64,000 nt of DNA from Heterostelium multicystogenum (lineage: Eukaryota; Evosea; Eumycetozoa; Acytosteliales; Acytosteliaceae): NCBI GenBank assembly GCA_003667245.1, contig RCNN01000169.1, positions 1 through 64,000 of the forward strand, in the 5' to 3' direction. The number at the start of each line of letters is the position of its first letter. Positions within the stretch are counted from its first letter, which is position 1. Shown here piece by piece: positions 1-10,423 of this stretch. The notes under the pieces are model-generated. The model saw only the letters and a list, made by a program, of their open reading frames with translations, made no database searches and was not told the origin of the DNA. A program made the position numbers and the translations under genes.

Positions 1-269
1 GGGTGGAAATTTAAATAGTATGGTTAGGAATTAATCAATGTTGTTTTGTTTGGACAAGCACCAACCATATTGTTATTATGAAAAATAGAAGAAGATTATT
101 ATTTTGTTTGGAATTGGATTGATTGATGTGGTTTGGTTTTTATTATTAATAATCTTTGAGCAATATTATTTTAAAATACATCAGAGGTCAGCTATCAGGC
201 AAACAATGTTGACTTTTGATTGATTTTATTGTTGCTCTTTGCTGGTTTTTATTAATTCTTTAATATCAG

Positions 270-513
270 TACCAACACAACTTGAACAGTTAGAGGAACA
301 TATTAGTAATTTTGGGATGAGGGTAGGAAACCAACACTTGAAAAAAACTGAAAATTGGGTGAGTATACTCATCATCATTTGTTTTTTTTTGTTAAGCACC
401 AAATCAAAGCCACCACACACCCAACCTGATTGCATTTTTATGATAACAATTTTGATCAACAGGAACAAGAAATATCTTGGTTTGGTTTCTTTTTTATTAA
501 ATTAAAATTTTAA
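270..513 (+). CDS. Unrecognised gene, 3' exons only (partial)
   Basis: Two short exons look coding. The first runs about 270-358, after an intron ending TTTAATATCAG, and encodes a charged helix-like stretch (LEQLEEHISNFGMRVGN). It is followed by a GTGAGT donor at 359, an intron ending ATCAACAG at 462, and a last exon 463-513 encoding an aromatic tail (EQEISWFGFFFIKLKF) with a TAA stop. The reading frame is continuous across the splice. Upstream exons lie before or near the window edge and I could not place a start codon. No family is recognised. Support is the splice signals plus frame continuity only. Confidence 0.35.
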
Positions 514-771
514 TTTATTAGTTTTGTTAACAAGTTGATCGAAATATAGATAAGATCTTTAAAAAGAAAATTATGAGTTTGGAATGGAATAACAATTCCA
601 GTTCAACTATCTCAGAAAAAAATATTATAAATAAAATATCAAGTAAATTGGTTTCTTTCTCATTGTATGTAATTGTTTTTATTGAAGTTTGTTTAGGATA
701 ATATAAGGAGCTTCTTCCTTCTCCCTCAACTACAAGTTGTTATGGAAAGAGTTGTCATGTGCTGATTCCAA

Positions 772-3126
772 TTACATATGTGAAATTCTACAAATTGAAC
801 AACCATAACAATGTCCTCTCCATTGGGTGGATGTGGAATGCCACAGGTACATTTGGGTAGGTTCTCTTTAGGTGTTCGAACCATCTCCGTCGATTTCTTA
901 TGGCAGTCATCACAAAAATGTGTTTTGCCCCCAACAGAAAAATACAGACGTATTACAACAGAATTTACATTTATACTCACTGAAAAAAGTTTATGATAAA
1001 TAATTAGTATTTTAAAATGTATATTTGATTTAGTTTTACATACATATAATCTTTTCCATGTTTTTCACAGTTATCTTTACCATCGCAGCTGCAACCACCA
1101 CACAAGAGCTCCTCAGCCTTGAAATCGATATTGTTCTCTCCACATGCCTTTTCACCACCAAAATATGGCTTCTTGCATTTAAACATGGGAAGTAGGAAAG
1201 CCTTTCCATCACATAGAGTTCTTCATTTTTGTACCATTTACACTTAGGGTCTTTTAGATTGACTCCTTTCTCGGGGCCGTAAGATGCCAGTCTCTGTAAT
1301 CCTTTGGTTTTTGATCTTTTTCATACAAATCCAATATTGGGTCCAACTCTTCTTTTCAACGCTTCGTGTACTATGTTCTGTGAGCACAGTGCACATTTCA
1401 TAAATCCAAATGATATTCTAGATGAGTTCCATTTATTTACAAGTTTCTTTTTACAGCAATCATAATGGAACTGGATTTAATAAACAAAAAAATTAGAAAA
1501 TTAGAATGAAGTACCTCCAATAGATTACTTACAATATGACCACAATTTAATTTTATACATGGTGCTGATGCTAGATCTTCCACCCAACAGATATTACAAT
1601 AGTCAGTTTTCAACTTGGTTCGATTTTTTGCAATCTGGATGTAGACATGGCATGCACTGCTTTTCATTGGCTATACCATGACAACTGTGTCCACATGCAA
1701 GTATCTTGTGGCATGATTTCTTTGATTTCGATTGACATTCCTCCGATTTACATAGATTAGTTCCTTTTTCGATTGCAGTTTGGCAGAATCTGCAGTGACT
1801 TGATTGTGAATAATATTTAAATTGCTCACAGCTGAAACCAAGATGATATGGCTTAACAGACATTCTGAGCAAAACACAATTTGGCATCCATAGCAACGTA
1901 TTCTGCATTTGTTCTTGTGGTTTATTGCATCTTGGCTTAATTCATTTCCATTTTCATCCTACAATCAATCGTGAGAGTTAGTCTTAAAACTCTAAATAAA
2001 TCGAGATTCAACCTACAAATTCTTTTCTATCTGATTTTTCATAGTTTTTGGAGTGTTTTCCATTACCAAATTACAGGATGGACACTTTGTAAAGTTTTTG
2101 TTCTTTGTCACTGCTTCCTCCAAAGAGGCAGCGTCAAACATTTGATACTCTTTATCGTTTAACACTTGCTTGATGTCTGATGATGACAGAGTTTGATGAC
2201 CACGTCGAGGATCTTTCTTGCATATTTTACATCTAATGGAGGAAACCTTCTTCTTATTAATTTTTTTCATTATATATGAATATAAACATGATTTACAATA
2301 TACATGACTGCACTAAAATGCAATAATGTTTGCAGAATGAGTTAGTAAATGATCATTGGCCTCAATAAACGATTCCTTTGTATTTCTTACGTCTAAAAAT
2401 ATGATATCTTCAATATTTGCTTCCACTTTTTGACACTTTTTATACATTGGGTGATTAAATCTTTCGATGATTCCTTGACTGATTCTTCATGTTGTCGCCT
2501 TTCTTGCTCCAGCATCTCCAACACCAAACGTTTGTTCTCCTCCTCTTCTTTTGCTAGTTTTTCAAGTCTGTCTTGCTCCATCAATTGATGTGCTAGTTGT
2601 AGTGATTTATACTCTTCGTCAAGCTCACCATTGCTCATCAATACAAAGTTTGATGCGCCATCCATCGTTTCAATATCTCCTTCATCTATGTTTATAATTG
2701 TATATCTGTCTTTAGTGGTATTGCTGCCTGTAGTTGTAGAGGTTGTCGTTATAGATGTTGATGTGGTGGTAGTAGTAGTAGTTGGAGATGATACACCGGC
2801 ACGATTGAATGCTTCTTCATCATATTTCTCATAGCCATCGTCGTCATATTGATTGTAAGTATTGGGGTCGCCATTCATTTCATTTGCAGTCAAGTTTGTT
2901 ATCATGTTCACTAGATTGCCTAGGATACTAGTTGATGGTGTATTATTCATGTCCTTCAGTTGTGCCAATATATGATTTGATTGTTGTTCTTTTTGTTGAT
3001 GTTGCTCATTTTCAAGAGTGTTGACTTCTTCACCAGTGCAACTATTGAAATGATCTTGAAACAAAGTGCTATGAATATCAAGCTGACATTCTGGCATTGA
3101 ATCGAATAATCCAAATCTATCTCCAT
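772..3126 (-). CDS. RBR-like / MYCBP2-type (RCR) E3 ubiquitin ligase
   Basis: A cysteine-rich multidomain protein. In order: a CPEC...H...C UBZ-like finger near the N-terminus (about 3040-3100); a Thr/Asn-rich linker; a Glu-rich coiled coil (about 2480-2650); a C3HC4 RING (CSHVYCKSCL); an IBR-like region (FTKCPSCN; CYGC...FCSEC); a further Cys block; a second RING (DYCNICWVEDL...NCGH, then HYDCC...CALC); and a tandem-cysteine domain. The second RING and tail match MYCBP2/Pam/Highwire/RPM-1, the RING-Cys-relay ligases. Both relay cysteines are present: GGEKAC (Cys at 1144-1142, equivalent to human C4520) and VFFCWG (Cys at 936-934, equivalent to C4572). Short introns interrupt it, e.g. one of about 79 bp before CSHVYC with a TACTAAC branch point. 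Single-base slips are needed near 3100, 2450, 1340, 928-932 (a C5 run) and 795. The ATG at 3126 precedes the finger if one C is restored. It is far smaller than animal MYCBP2 and lacks its N-terminal modules. Confidence 0.83.
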
Positions 3127-3350
3127 TATTATAGGTATATAGCTATTATAATAATATTTATATATTTATAGTACAAGCTGAAAGCAGTTAGCAGTTAGAT
3201 TATCTTTTTAGTTGATTTAGTAGTTTAGTTTATTTGATGATTTTGATAGAATAAATAATATTGATATTTATATTATCGAAGTAATCGTTGTATTAGTAGT
3301 AGTAGTAGTTGTTGTAGTAATTCTAACTCAGGTTTGTTCTATTTAATTAT

Positions 3351-3384
<34 letters not shown>

Positions 3385-3876
3385 AATATTTTTATGAGTG
3401 AAATGAATATGAATGAATGACGTGAAGTGAATTAAACCATACATAAAGTGTGTTTGTGTGTTTGTGTGTGTTTATTTATTGTATTTAGTTGAGATTCTGG
3501 ACGATAATTTTAGAGAGTTGGTGGTATGGAGGTGCAAGGTGATAATCTTGTGTGATCGCTGAAAACAAAGAATAAATGAGTTTAATTAAACCAACAATTA
3601 ATTTTAAATTAAAATTTTAAAACATATGAATAAAATTAAAAATTCCAAGTCAATGAGTCATGCCGATAATAATATTAGAACGAACAACCTTGGTTCAGTA
3701 GTAATAGGCTTGACATCAAATCTATTGAATAAAAAGAAAATAATTGAAAATATTATAATATTATAGTTATTTTATTGTTAGTTAGAAGTTTAGTTAATGT
3801 TAGTGATTCTTTCTTTTAGTTTGACTGTTAGGCTGGCATGTTTTGTATGTCCCTACTATATCTTTAAAAACTATAA
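3127..3876. other. AT-rich spacer, no clear gene
   Basis: This is the upstream region of the minus-strand ligase gene. It holds trinucleotide runs, a TG-rich patch (about 3450-3475) and A/T tracts. I see no convincing ORF or RNA gene. Confidence 0.5.
3292..3386. repeat. Trinucleotide microsatellites (TAG/TTG)n
   Basis: Runs of TAG repeats followed by TTG repeats, broken by AT-rich sequence. They are non-coding here and typical of dictyostelid spacers. Confidence 0.8.
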
Positions 3877-4103
3877 ATGTCTTTGAAATTAGACAATCCA
3901 TCAGAACTAGAAAAAGCCAATACCTCTTTGTTCAGTAGAAAACTTCTGGTTGAGTATTAATATTAAATTATCTTAATCCTCCAGGTGAATATCCCAGACA
4001 GAGGTGAAAATATCAATGTAATTTCTTCTACGATGGAAGAGGATTAATTCAATATGTCTTGGATAGAGTAGAAGACAAAGATAAACCAATTGATGCCTTT
4101 TAA
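3877..4103 (+). CDS. Possible small gene, about 60 residues, unrecognised
   Basis: An ATG at 3877 opens a coding-like exon (MSLKLDNPSELEKANTSLF...). A short AT-rich stretch ending CCTCCAG, which could be an intron of about 31-36 bp, is followed by a second coding-like piece ending at TAA 4101-4103 (FYDGRGLIQYVLDRVEDK). The two halves join only with a one-base correction or a different splice choice. The composition is protein-like, but the intron would be unusually short and I recognise no family. Confidence 0.3.
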
Positions 4104-4278
4104 TGATTGTTTTTTAAGGATTTAATCATCTAAAATTATCAAAATTCTGGTTAGATGATTATTTATCATTTTCTTTTATAGATTGTAAGAATTTATTGTA
4201 AAAATGTCTTTTATTATTAGTATTTAAGTGATGTTCAAAAATAAAATTTTGGGATTAATTTTTTGATCACACAATGGT

Positions 4279-4351
4279 GGTCGATTAGCTCAGTTGGAAG
4301 AGCGGCAGCCTTCTAAGCTGCAGGTCGTGGGTTCGAGCCCCACATTGATCG
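4279..4351 (+). tRNA. tRNA-Arg (anticodon TCT)
   Basis: A full cloverleaf of 73 nt can be drawn. The acceptor GGTCGAT pairs with ATTGATC (two G-U pairs) and the discriminator is G. The D arm is GCTC/GAGC. The anticodon stem GCAGC/GCTGC closes the loop CTTCTAA, so the anticodon is TCT. The T arm is GTGGG/CCCAC with loop TTCGAGC, giving a good B box. There is no intron. A TTTT run at 4358-4361 can serve as the pol III terminator. It reads codon AGA, the favoured Arg codon in AT-rich genomes. Confidence 0.95.
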
Positions 4352-4368
4352 AAAACCTTTTATTAAAA

Positions 4369-4893
4369 ATATCCTGCATGCGGTATTAACTTCTGCCATT
4401 CACTTTTTCGCATTACACCTAGCTTCTTCGTTACCGCCCTTTTGGCAGTCACTTTTCTATGCCCAGGCTACAGTTCCTAATCAACGTTTAGTAGGGCCGC
4501 TAAATGTTTGCCTCTTTCAAGAGTATGTCTGGGTGAATCATTAGCTTATTCAGGTACTGGAGCTCTCTGTCCCCACCAGGCTGATGCAGGCAGCTTAGAT
4601 GTGGGGGTACAGAATACTGCTTGTGCATAGAAATCATGGGTTAGCCTCACCATGTCGACTCTCATTGGCCTTCGTTAGAACTTAACCTAATTGAACAAGA
4701 GAAAATCTGCAGAAGTCGTGACTTTGACACTACGACGCTACCCCCTTGCCTCATTCTCATCTTTGGTAGATAGCATCATTTTAGTTCCTCAAGATACAAA
4801 CTCTCAGTTGTTAATCAACTTGATGGTTCCGGCATCCAATTAAATAAAGCTTAATACTTCTTTTATTACCTCCTTAAAAAAAAAAAAAAAAAA
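4369..4893 (+). mobile_element. GC-elevated block with poly(A) tail behind tRNA: candidate retroposed element
   Basis: About 500 bp of visibly higher GC than the flanks, with no ORF of note in any frame. It begins within about 20-25 bp downstream of tRNA-Arg. It ends with an AATAAA (4843-4848), a short T-rich stretch and an 18-base A run (4876-4893). A polyadenylated insert close behind a tRNA gene is the expected footprint of dictyostelid tRNA-targeting non-LTR elements (TRE3 type insert downstream), or of a SINE riding on one. I see no reverse transcriptase, so at most this is a 5'-truncated copy or a SINE. A structured non-coding RNA gene is the main alternative. Confidence 0.35.
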
Positions 4894-4935
4894 CAACAAA
4901 AAATTGGTTTTTTTTTTCACCATCTCTGGTTTGCG

Positions 4936-4991
4936 ATATCCCAATCAGGTACTCCCGCGTTCATTTATAGATTAATTTTTCATTGGGATAT
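4936..4991. repeat. 10-bp inverted repeat, 36-nt spacing
   Basis: ATATCCCAAT (4936-4945) and its exact complement ATTGGGATAT (4982-4991) flank a stretch with a short GC patch (CTCCCGCG). It could form a stem or be element ends. It lies just behind the candidate retroposed block. Confidence 0.5.
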
Positions 4992-5227
4992 GAATACAAA
5001 ATACAAAATCAACAAAAAAATCGGAAAATAGGAAAAGCCAAAAAAATATATTTCCAACAATCAGAGTCGACTATCCCTTTATGTCATGAAATTATATATA
5101 TAGAGGACTGTGAGGTTCTGACGCTCAACATTTATTAATTATTTAATAAAATAGATCTACTGTTTGATTAGAAAAACACTTCCATTCAAGATATCTTAAT
5201 TATGATAAAGTATAATGAAGAAACCAT

Positions 5228-8127
5228 TTATTTATTTAATAATTTCTTTTGTGATTCTATTTGCACCAAGAGCTCATTGATTTGAGTCTTGTACAGTTCT
5301 TTCATATCGATAATGTCCATCTTTAGTTCATTTACAGCTTCTTCCTTTTCACCAAGCATTTCAGAGCAGTACTATATCGCTTTTGCATTTCCTTAATTTC
5401 CGATCTAGTGTTCTTCAGCTCTTTCGACTCCAATAGCATTTGTTCGTTTTGTGTTGTCAATTTGATAAGTTCTTCTTCAAGTTTTTCTAAATAATAATAG
5501 GAGTTAGTTTGATTGAAAATTACTCAAGCCATTGAAGTTGTGGTAAAACTTACTCCTTAAAGCCTCGGATGACTGTAGTTTTGATTGTAGAATTGCAATT
5601 TCACCATCCTTTTGAGTAGCATTTGAATGATAAAACTCCATTGGCAAAGAACTTGTTGTTTTCCGGACTGTGCTTGTAGTTGAATGAAATCCAATTGACT
5701 GGAGTTCTTTCTTAATCCATATAATTTCGAAGGTGTGTGTTCATAAGATTGATTGAGTGGGGACCTCTTTTCATCTTCTTTTCTTTCTCTCTCGATTTCT
5801 CTTTCTTTTGTCGTAGCTCCTCTGCTTCTCTATAGTCTTTATAGGATTTCTCTAACTTCTCTTCGTACACGCTAAGCTGCTTCTGTAATTGTTGAGTTGA
5901 TTGTTGGACTTTTTCCAACTGTGCAACTAAATCCTTTTGCTTGCTTTCCAAATCTTTTGATTTATTCTTTTCATTGGCCAACTCGTTCTGCAATACTCTA
6001 ATATTATTTTTCTCCTTTTTTCAAATCAGCTTCCAACATTGTATTTCTTTGTGTCATCTCCTCGAGCTCCTCCAATCCTTCTTTTTTCGCTTTGGGACAG
6101 CCTGATCAGCTGTGAGCTTCGCTTCTTTCAGCTGCTGTTGCAAACTTCCGCTCCAATGCCTCCCAAGTCTGTTGACGTGCTTCATTTGCGCTTTGCAATG
6201 CCTCAATTTGCTTAATTAAAGGTCTAGTTGTGTCGGGAATAGATGCACCTAATTGGTCATTTCTCATCTCTGCTTCTCTGCATCTATTATTTAGGTGTTG
6301 TATCTCTTTGTTTAGCTCTTCTTCTTTCCAAATTGCGCGCTCATTCATTCTTTGTATTGATGCCTTTTGCTCTTGTACTACCATCTCTAGTGTTTCCTCA
6401 CGCTTTGCCATCTCCTTTTCTTTCCTCTCTAAAAGAAGCAATCATCTCTTCTTTGACTCTGCCTTAGCCTCCTCTAACTGTCTGTTGAATCTTTCTTGAT
6501 CATAGGCTTGTTGTTTAGTCATCTCTGAAATGTCTTTCCATGCTTTTTCTAGTGCTGTCTGTAGCTCTGCAACTTGCTTTGATGCCTTCTCTGCAACTAT
6601 ATCCTTTTCCTCATACTTTTTAGTAGTCATCTCGGTGACCTCCTTCATTGTCAAAAGGGTATCGTGGTACTTTCTGTCAGTCTCTTCTAAATCCTTCAAT
6701 CTATCCTGCTTGGTAGCGAGTAGCTCCTCAGTCGACTTGATCCTCTCAGTCATCATCTGTATGGTTTCTTCATTCTCTTTGTTGGTCGCCCTCAGCTTCT
6801 TAATTGTGTTCTCCAACTGCAGTACTTTGTGCGACAGATTAGTTCCTTCGGTCATCAACTGATTGATCTTATCATCTTTTCTCTTTGATTGTGGTAGCCA
6901 GTTGCTCCGACATGACAGCTCCACTCTTATGCGAATCTCTCTCTTTCTGTGCGGCCAACAACTTCTTTTCCATTTGTGCAATTCTCCTGGAGAACTCTTC
7001 CTTTAGATTCTCAATATCTTTCTTTTTGATCAGAGTTTAGTTTTCCAATATCTATCAACAGTTGATCGATTGTCTTTTGTAACTTTGCACCATGTGATGA
7101 CAGATTTTGACATTGTTTTTTCTCTCTCAACCAGTATTCTATCTTTCTCTTGATTGACAATCATCAAAGCAGATAATTTACTTTCATTCTCCAGTAGCTT
7201 TTGTTTTAAATTGTTCGTTTTAATTCCTTTAGCTTTAGTGATTCTTCATTTGATTGTTGTGAATTTTGTTGATTTATATCTTGTTGTTGTTTTATCTTTG
7301 TTGTTGTGGTTCCTGCTTTGATTTCTCTTCTTGATCTTGTTGATCCGTTTTGCTGATCTACACTATCCTCTTTTTCTTCTTTCTCTTTATTTTCTACACT
7401 ACTATTATCTGATGTTGACTCATTCTTTACTCCAGTATCATTTGATTGTATATTAAGTACTTCATTGGCACTCTCACTAGGTGTTTCTAAGTCATCTGGT
7501 AAATCTAGATTATCATCACCAAATGAAAAATTGCTAACATCAACTTGATCCTCCATCATAAACTTTGATGATACTGCTGTTGTATTATTGCTATCTACTT
7601 TTTCATCTTCACCATCTACTTTGAACAATGGCTTCGCTTGCTCATCGTTTTCATTCACATCATTATCAGTACTACTATTATTATTCTTTCTTGAAAATAT
7701 AGGTGATACATCTAATGGACTTGTCAAGTTTTGTTGCTGTTCTGATGCAACGAGCCTTTTGTCAGTTGGATTTGGTGATAATACATTATTATTACTATTG
7801 TTATTTGCTTTTTGTGGTGTAGTTGTTGCTGGTGTTGTAGCAGCTTGGTTTACCTTTGCTGGTGAAGGTTGTTGCTGAACAAAAGACATTCCAAAATAAG
7901 ATGATGGTGATGATGAAAGTGGTATAGTATCTCCATTTGTATTATTCTGATCTGTATCTAATATAACGACAAGTTTGTTAATCAAAGTACTCTAAGCAAA
8001 TTATAATATGGCAACATATCATACCAGGTATTCCTATTAAACCATCTATAGATTTCTCAACACTCTTACTAGCATTCTTCAAAGCTTTGCCAATACCAGA
8101 GATATCCAAATACTTGTTCATATTCAT
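5228..8127 (-). CDS. TMF1-like golgin (coiled-coil Golgi tether)
   Basis: A long coiled-coil protein. The N-terminus (MNMNKYLDISGIGKALKNA...KSIDGLIGI) resembles the amphipathic start of TMF1. It is followed by a Ser/Asn/Gln/Thr-rich linker and then nearly continuous heptads. The centre contains the TMF DNA-binding-like signature (LMTEGTNLSHKVLQLENTIKK). The C-terminus carries the TMF_TATA_bd/Rab6-binding type tail (LGEKEEAVNELK...MKELYKTQINELL) and stops at 5228-5230. TMF1 tethers vesicles at the Golgi. Introns are visible near 7985-8025 (GTATGA...TTAG) and 5490-5555. Several one-base slips break the frame (about 5365, 6020, 6105, 6440, 6885, 7030). The start could be either ATG at 8127 or 8121. 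Identification rests on motif order rather than full alignment. Confidence 0.75.
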
Positions 8128-8599
8128 CTTTAGCCAACGTTTCTATTTTGCCTAGCTTAGCTTGGCATCAATATCAGTATTCAAAGACTATATTATTATA
8201 TGAATATGTATGTGTATTTGTATATGTAAAAGTATATATATGTATGTGTATGATTTAGTTCAAAAAAAAATGAGAAAAAAGATAGTTTATCATTCAACAT
8301 AATTTTAATTACAAAGTAAAAAATAAAAATCAAATATATTTGTCAGTCAAATTGGGGGTGACAAGTTGGCAATGCAAAGTTCGTTTGTCGGACACGTCCT
8401 GCTTTCTGACAGAACTGGCTACTGACTTTGACTTATTGCTGTAAAGTAAAGTATAGTTCTAGTTTTATTTATTAAAAGGAGAAAGAGAGAAGAGGATGAG
8501 GATGAAATTAGGGGCGATCGTTTTAGTGCTAGACTTGGTTTTGTTTTTGAGTTTGAGTTTGTTTGTTATTTATAAAGAAATCTGTTTGAATCAAATTAA
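8128..8599. other. Spacer between golgin and EF-hand genes
   Basis: An AT-rich region with (TA)-rich patches near 8180-8250 and a purine-rich stretch near 8470-8500. No gene-like feature is seen. It should hold the golgin promoter, as the golgin starts at 8127. Confidence 0.5.
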
Positions 8600-9749
8600 T
8601 CAAAGGTAATTGGTACATCCTTCTTTGAACCATTCAATGTTGCAGTGATCTTGGGGTGTGACAAGGCAAAACTGCTTGAATTCGCTGAATGACAATTTAC
8701 CATCGCCATTGACATCGAGTGAGGAGAATGCACCCTCTGCGAAAATTTGTGCCATATCTTCTGAAAAGTTTTGGAGATCCTCTGGATTCAACTCGTCGTT
8801 GGTTTGGTAGGACAATGCCTTTGAAACCACTGATCCAAGCTTGTTTAAACATCAATGACAACTCAGCCTTTGAAATATATCCATTTTCATCGATATCATA
8901 TGCTTAAATGACACTACAACGTTGGTTTCAATATTGGCAATGGTAAGTAATAGATCTGTAGTTGGCTGTCGACATTACTTACACTCTAGCTTCTCATCAA
9001 CAGTTCCTTTACACAACATTGGAAAGTCCACCGACAAACTCCTGGAGATCGACAGTGTTGTCTTTATTATATCGAGAAGATCGAAGAGACGATCTGGGAA
9101 TGGTGTATTGTCGAGGTTCTTTCAAACCGGCTTGCTCCAAACGGGCCAAAACCTTGTCTGAACGACTCACGGTTCAAGGGCTTCTTACCACCATCACTCA
9201 ACTCTGAAATACTTCATACAACTTCTTTACCTCTACTTTATCAACTACAATATTTAAATTTGGAACCAGAGGTCAATAACCAGTTTTTGTCATGCATCTC
9301 GTGTGTATAAATATCTTGGATTGGAGTGTGATATTGTGTGTAGTGATTAGACCAATCACTATTTTTCAATGCTGTTTTCAAGGTTTTTTCACTAAAATTT
9401 CGGGTTGCCTGTGAATTGAAACCATTTTGTTCATGCAACCTTTCAACTTTGCGGCTCAACCTTTTATTTATAACACATCACAAAACTACTCCTATCTCCT
9501 ATCCAATAATGAGTGTTATTCATACATACAATTGGTTGATTCTTGTAATTTCTTTAAGGTATCTGGATCGAACTCTATAATATTTGATTAAGCTTAATGT
9601 TAATTATCACATTATATTTAAGGATAGATCAGTTTTATCATGAACAAACTATCTATGAATGTTGAGGGAGAGAAACCAGAAAACATACTATATTTCTTTG
9701 AATTTGGATCTTTGACTTGGATTGTGATTTGGCTTGCTTTGTTACCCAT
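8600..9749 (-). CDS. N-myristoylated EF-hand calcium sensor (calaxin/NCS-like)
   Basis: The first exon starts at 9749 with MGNKAS, a classic N-myristoylation sequence. After an intron (GTATGT...TTATAG) comes KFDPDTLKKLQESTN, the arm typical of recoverin/calaxin-type sensors. Later exons hold canonical EF loops: DINKDNTVDLQEF, DIDENGYISKAEL and DVNGDGKLSFSEF, all with acidic residues at positions 1, 3, 5 and 12. The stop is at 8600-8602. Layout and linker residues (GGLS...KGTVDEKLE) resemble EFCAB1/calaxin or the calcineurin-B-like group. It probably binds membranes in a Ca2+-dependent manner. The frame is broken by several one-base slips (about 8830, 8890, 9100, 9205, 9250). An intron (GTAAGT...GTTGTAG) lies near 8910-8985. 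Confidence 0.72.
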
Positions 9750-9784
9750 GTTTATTTATCTATATATAATATTATATTAAACAA

Positions 9785-9911
9785 TTACTTAAGAACAGTC
9801 CCTCCAATAAAATCATGAATGAATGATGCTTCTTCTTCTTCTGCTTTTGTTGATTGATATCAATAATGTCTTGAAGATTTGGTGATTTGATAGTGTTGTT
9901 GTATTTAATAT
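9785..9911 (-). CDS. Possible terminal exon of a small unrecognised gene
   Basis: After a TTTGTAG acceptor (9912-9913), a coding-like stretch (NLQDIIDINQQ) continues, with one A added to an A4 run, as an acidic helix and an ordered tail (EEEEASFIHDFIGGTVLK). It ends at TAA 9785-9787. No convincing upstream exon is visible between 9970 and 10420. It may be a short gene or a chance pattern. Confidence 0.22.
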
Positions 9912-10423
9912 CTACAAATAAAAACAAGCTTATCAAATTAACTGTAACTTTTTAATTTAAAATTTTTACAAAATAAATTTAAAAAATAAATTTGAAATCA
10001 GTAATAAATCATCTCAGGTGAGGCGATTTGATTTTTTTTTGTTCTTTTAATTTTATTAAAATTTTAAAAAAATGGTGGTGTTTTGTGTGTGATACATGCC
10101 TTCACCAACTTTCACACAATCATGAAAATGTGTTATGATAACGATCATTTCTGAGGTTAAATTAATATTTGTTATAGGTTGTGTTTGGTTTATATAAGGT
10201 TCGAACCGCTCACAATCTTGTTTCTATAAGATCAAAAACACTTAAAACTGGAATTATATGAAAATCAGAATATGCTTGTTGATCATAATGTCCAATGCAT
10301 CTTCATTTGAGGAAATAATAATCTCTAGTCATTATATGTTTAAATTTGTAATTATTTTTATTCAATGATCATAGTTACAATAAAATAGATATTTTGTTTA
10401 ATAGGATTTGAGGTTTTGCTTGT
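9912..10423. other. AT-rich spacer
   Basis: No supported gene. A GGTTCGAACC sequence at about 10200 resembles a tRNA B box, but no cloverleaf forms around it. Confidence 0.5.

Noticed and set aside
726..980. Loss of the catalytic cysteine in the RCR ligase (apparent FSVGG)
   Set aside because: The frame from the splice acceptor carries FFCWG. The apparent change comes from a homopolymer slip at 928-932.
4380..4870. SRP RNA, RNase P RNA, U3 or 5S rRNA in the GC-rich block
   Set aside because: I looked for their conserved motifs (SRP helix 8 GNAR/AGCAG, RNase P CR-I/CR-V, 5S boxes) on both strands and found none.
6230..6862. Plus-strand Ser/Leu/Phe-rich ORFs
   Set aside because: Antisense shadows of the TMF1-like coiled coil (Glu/Lys heptads).
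10193..10230. GGTTCGAACC resembling a tRNA B box
   Set aside because: No acceptor, D or anticodon stems can be drawn on either strand.
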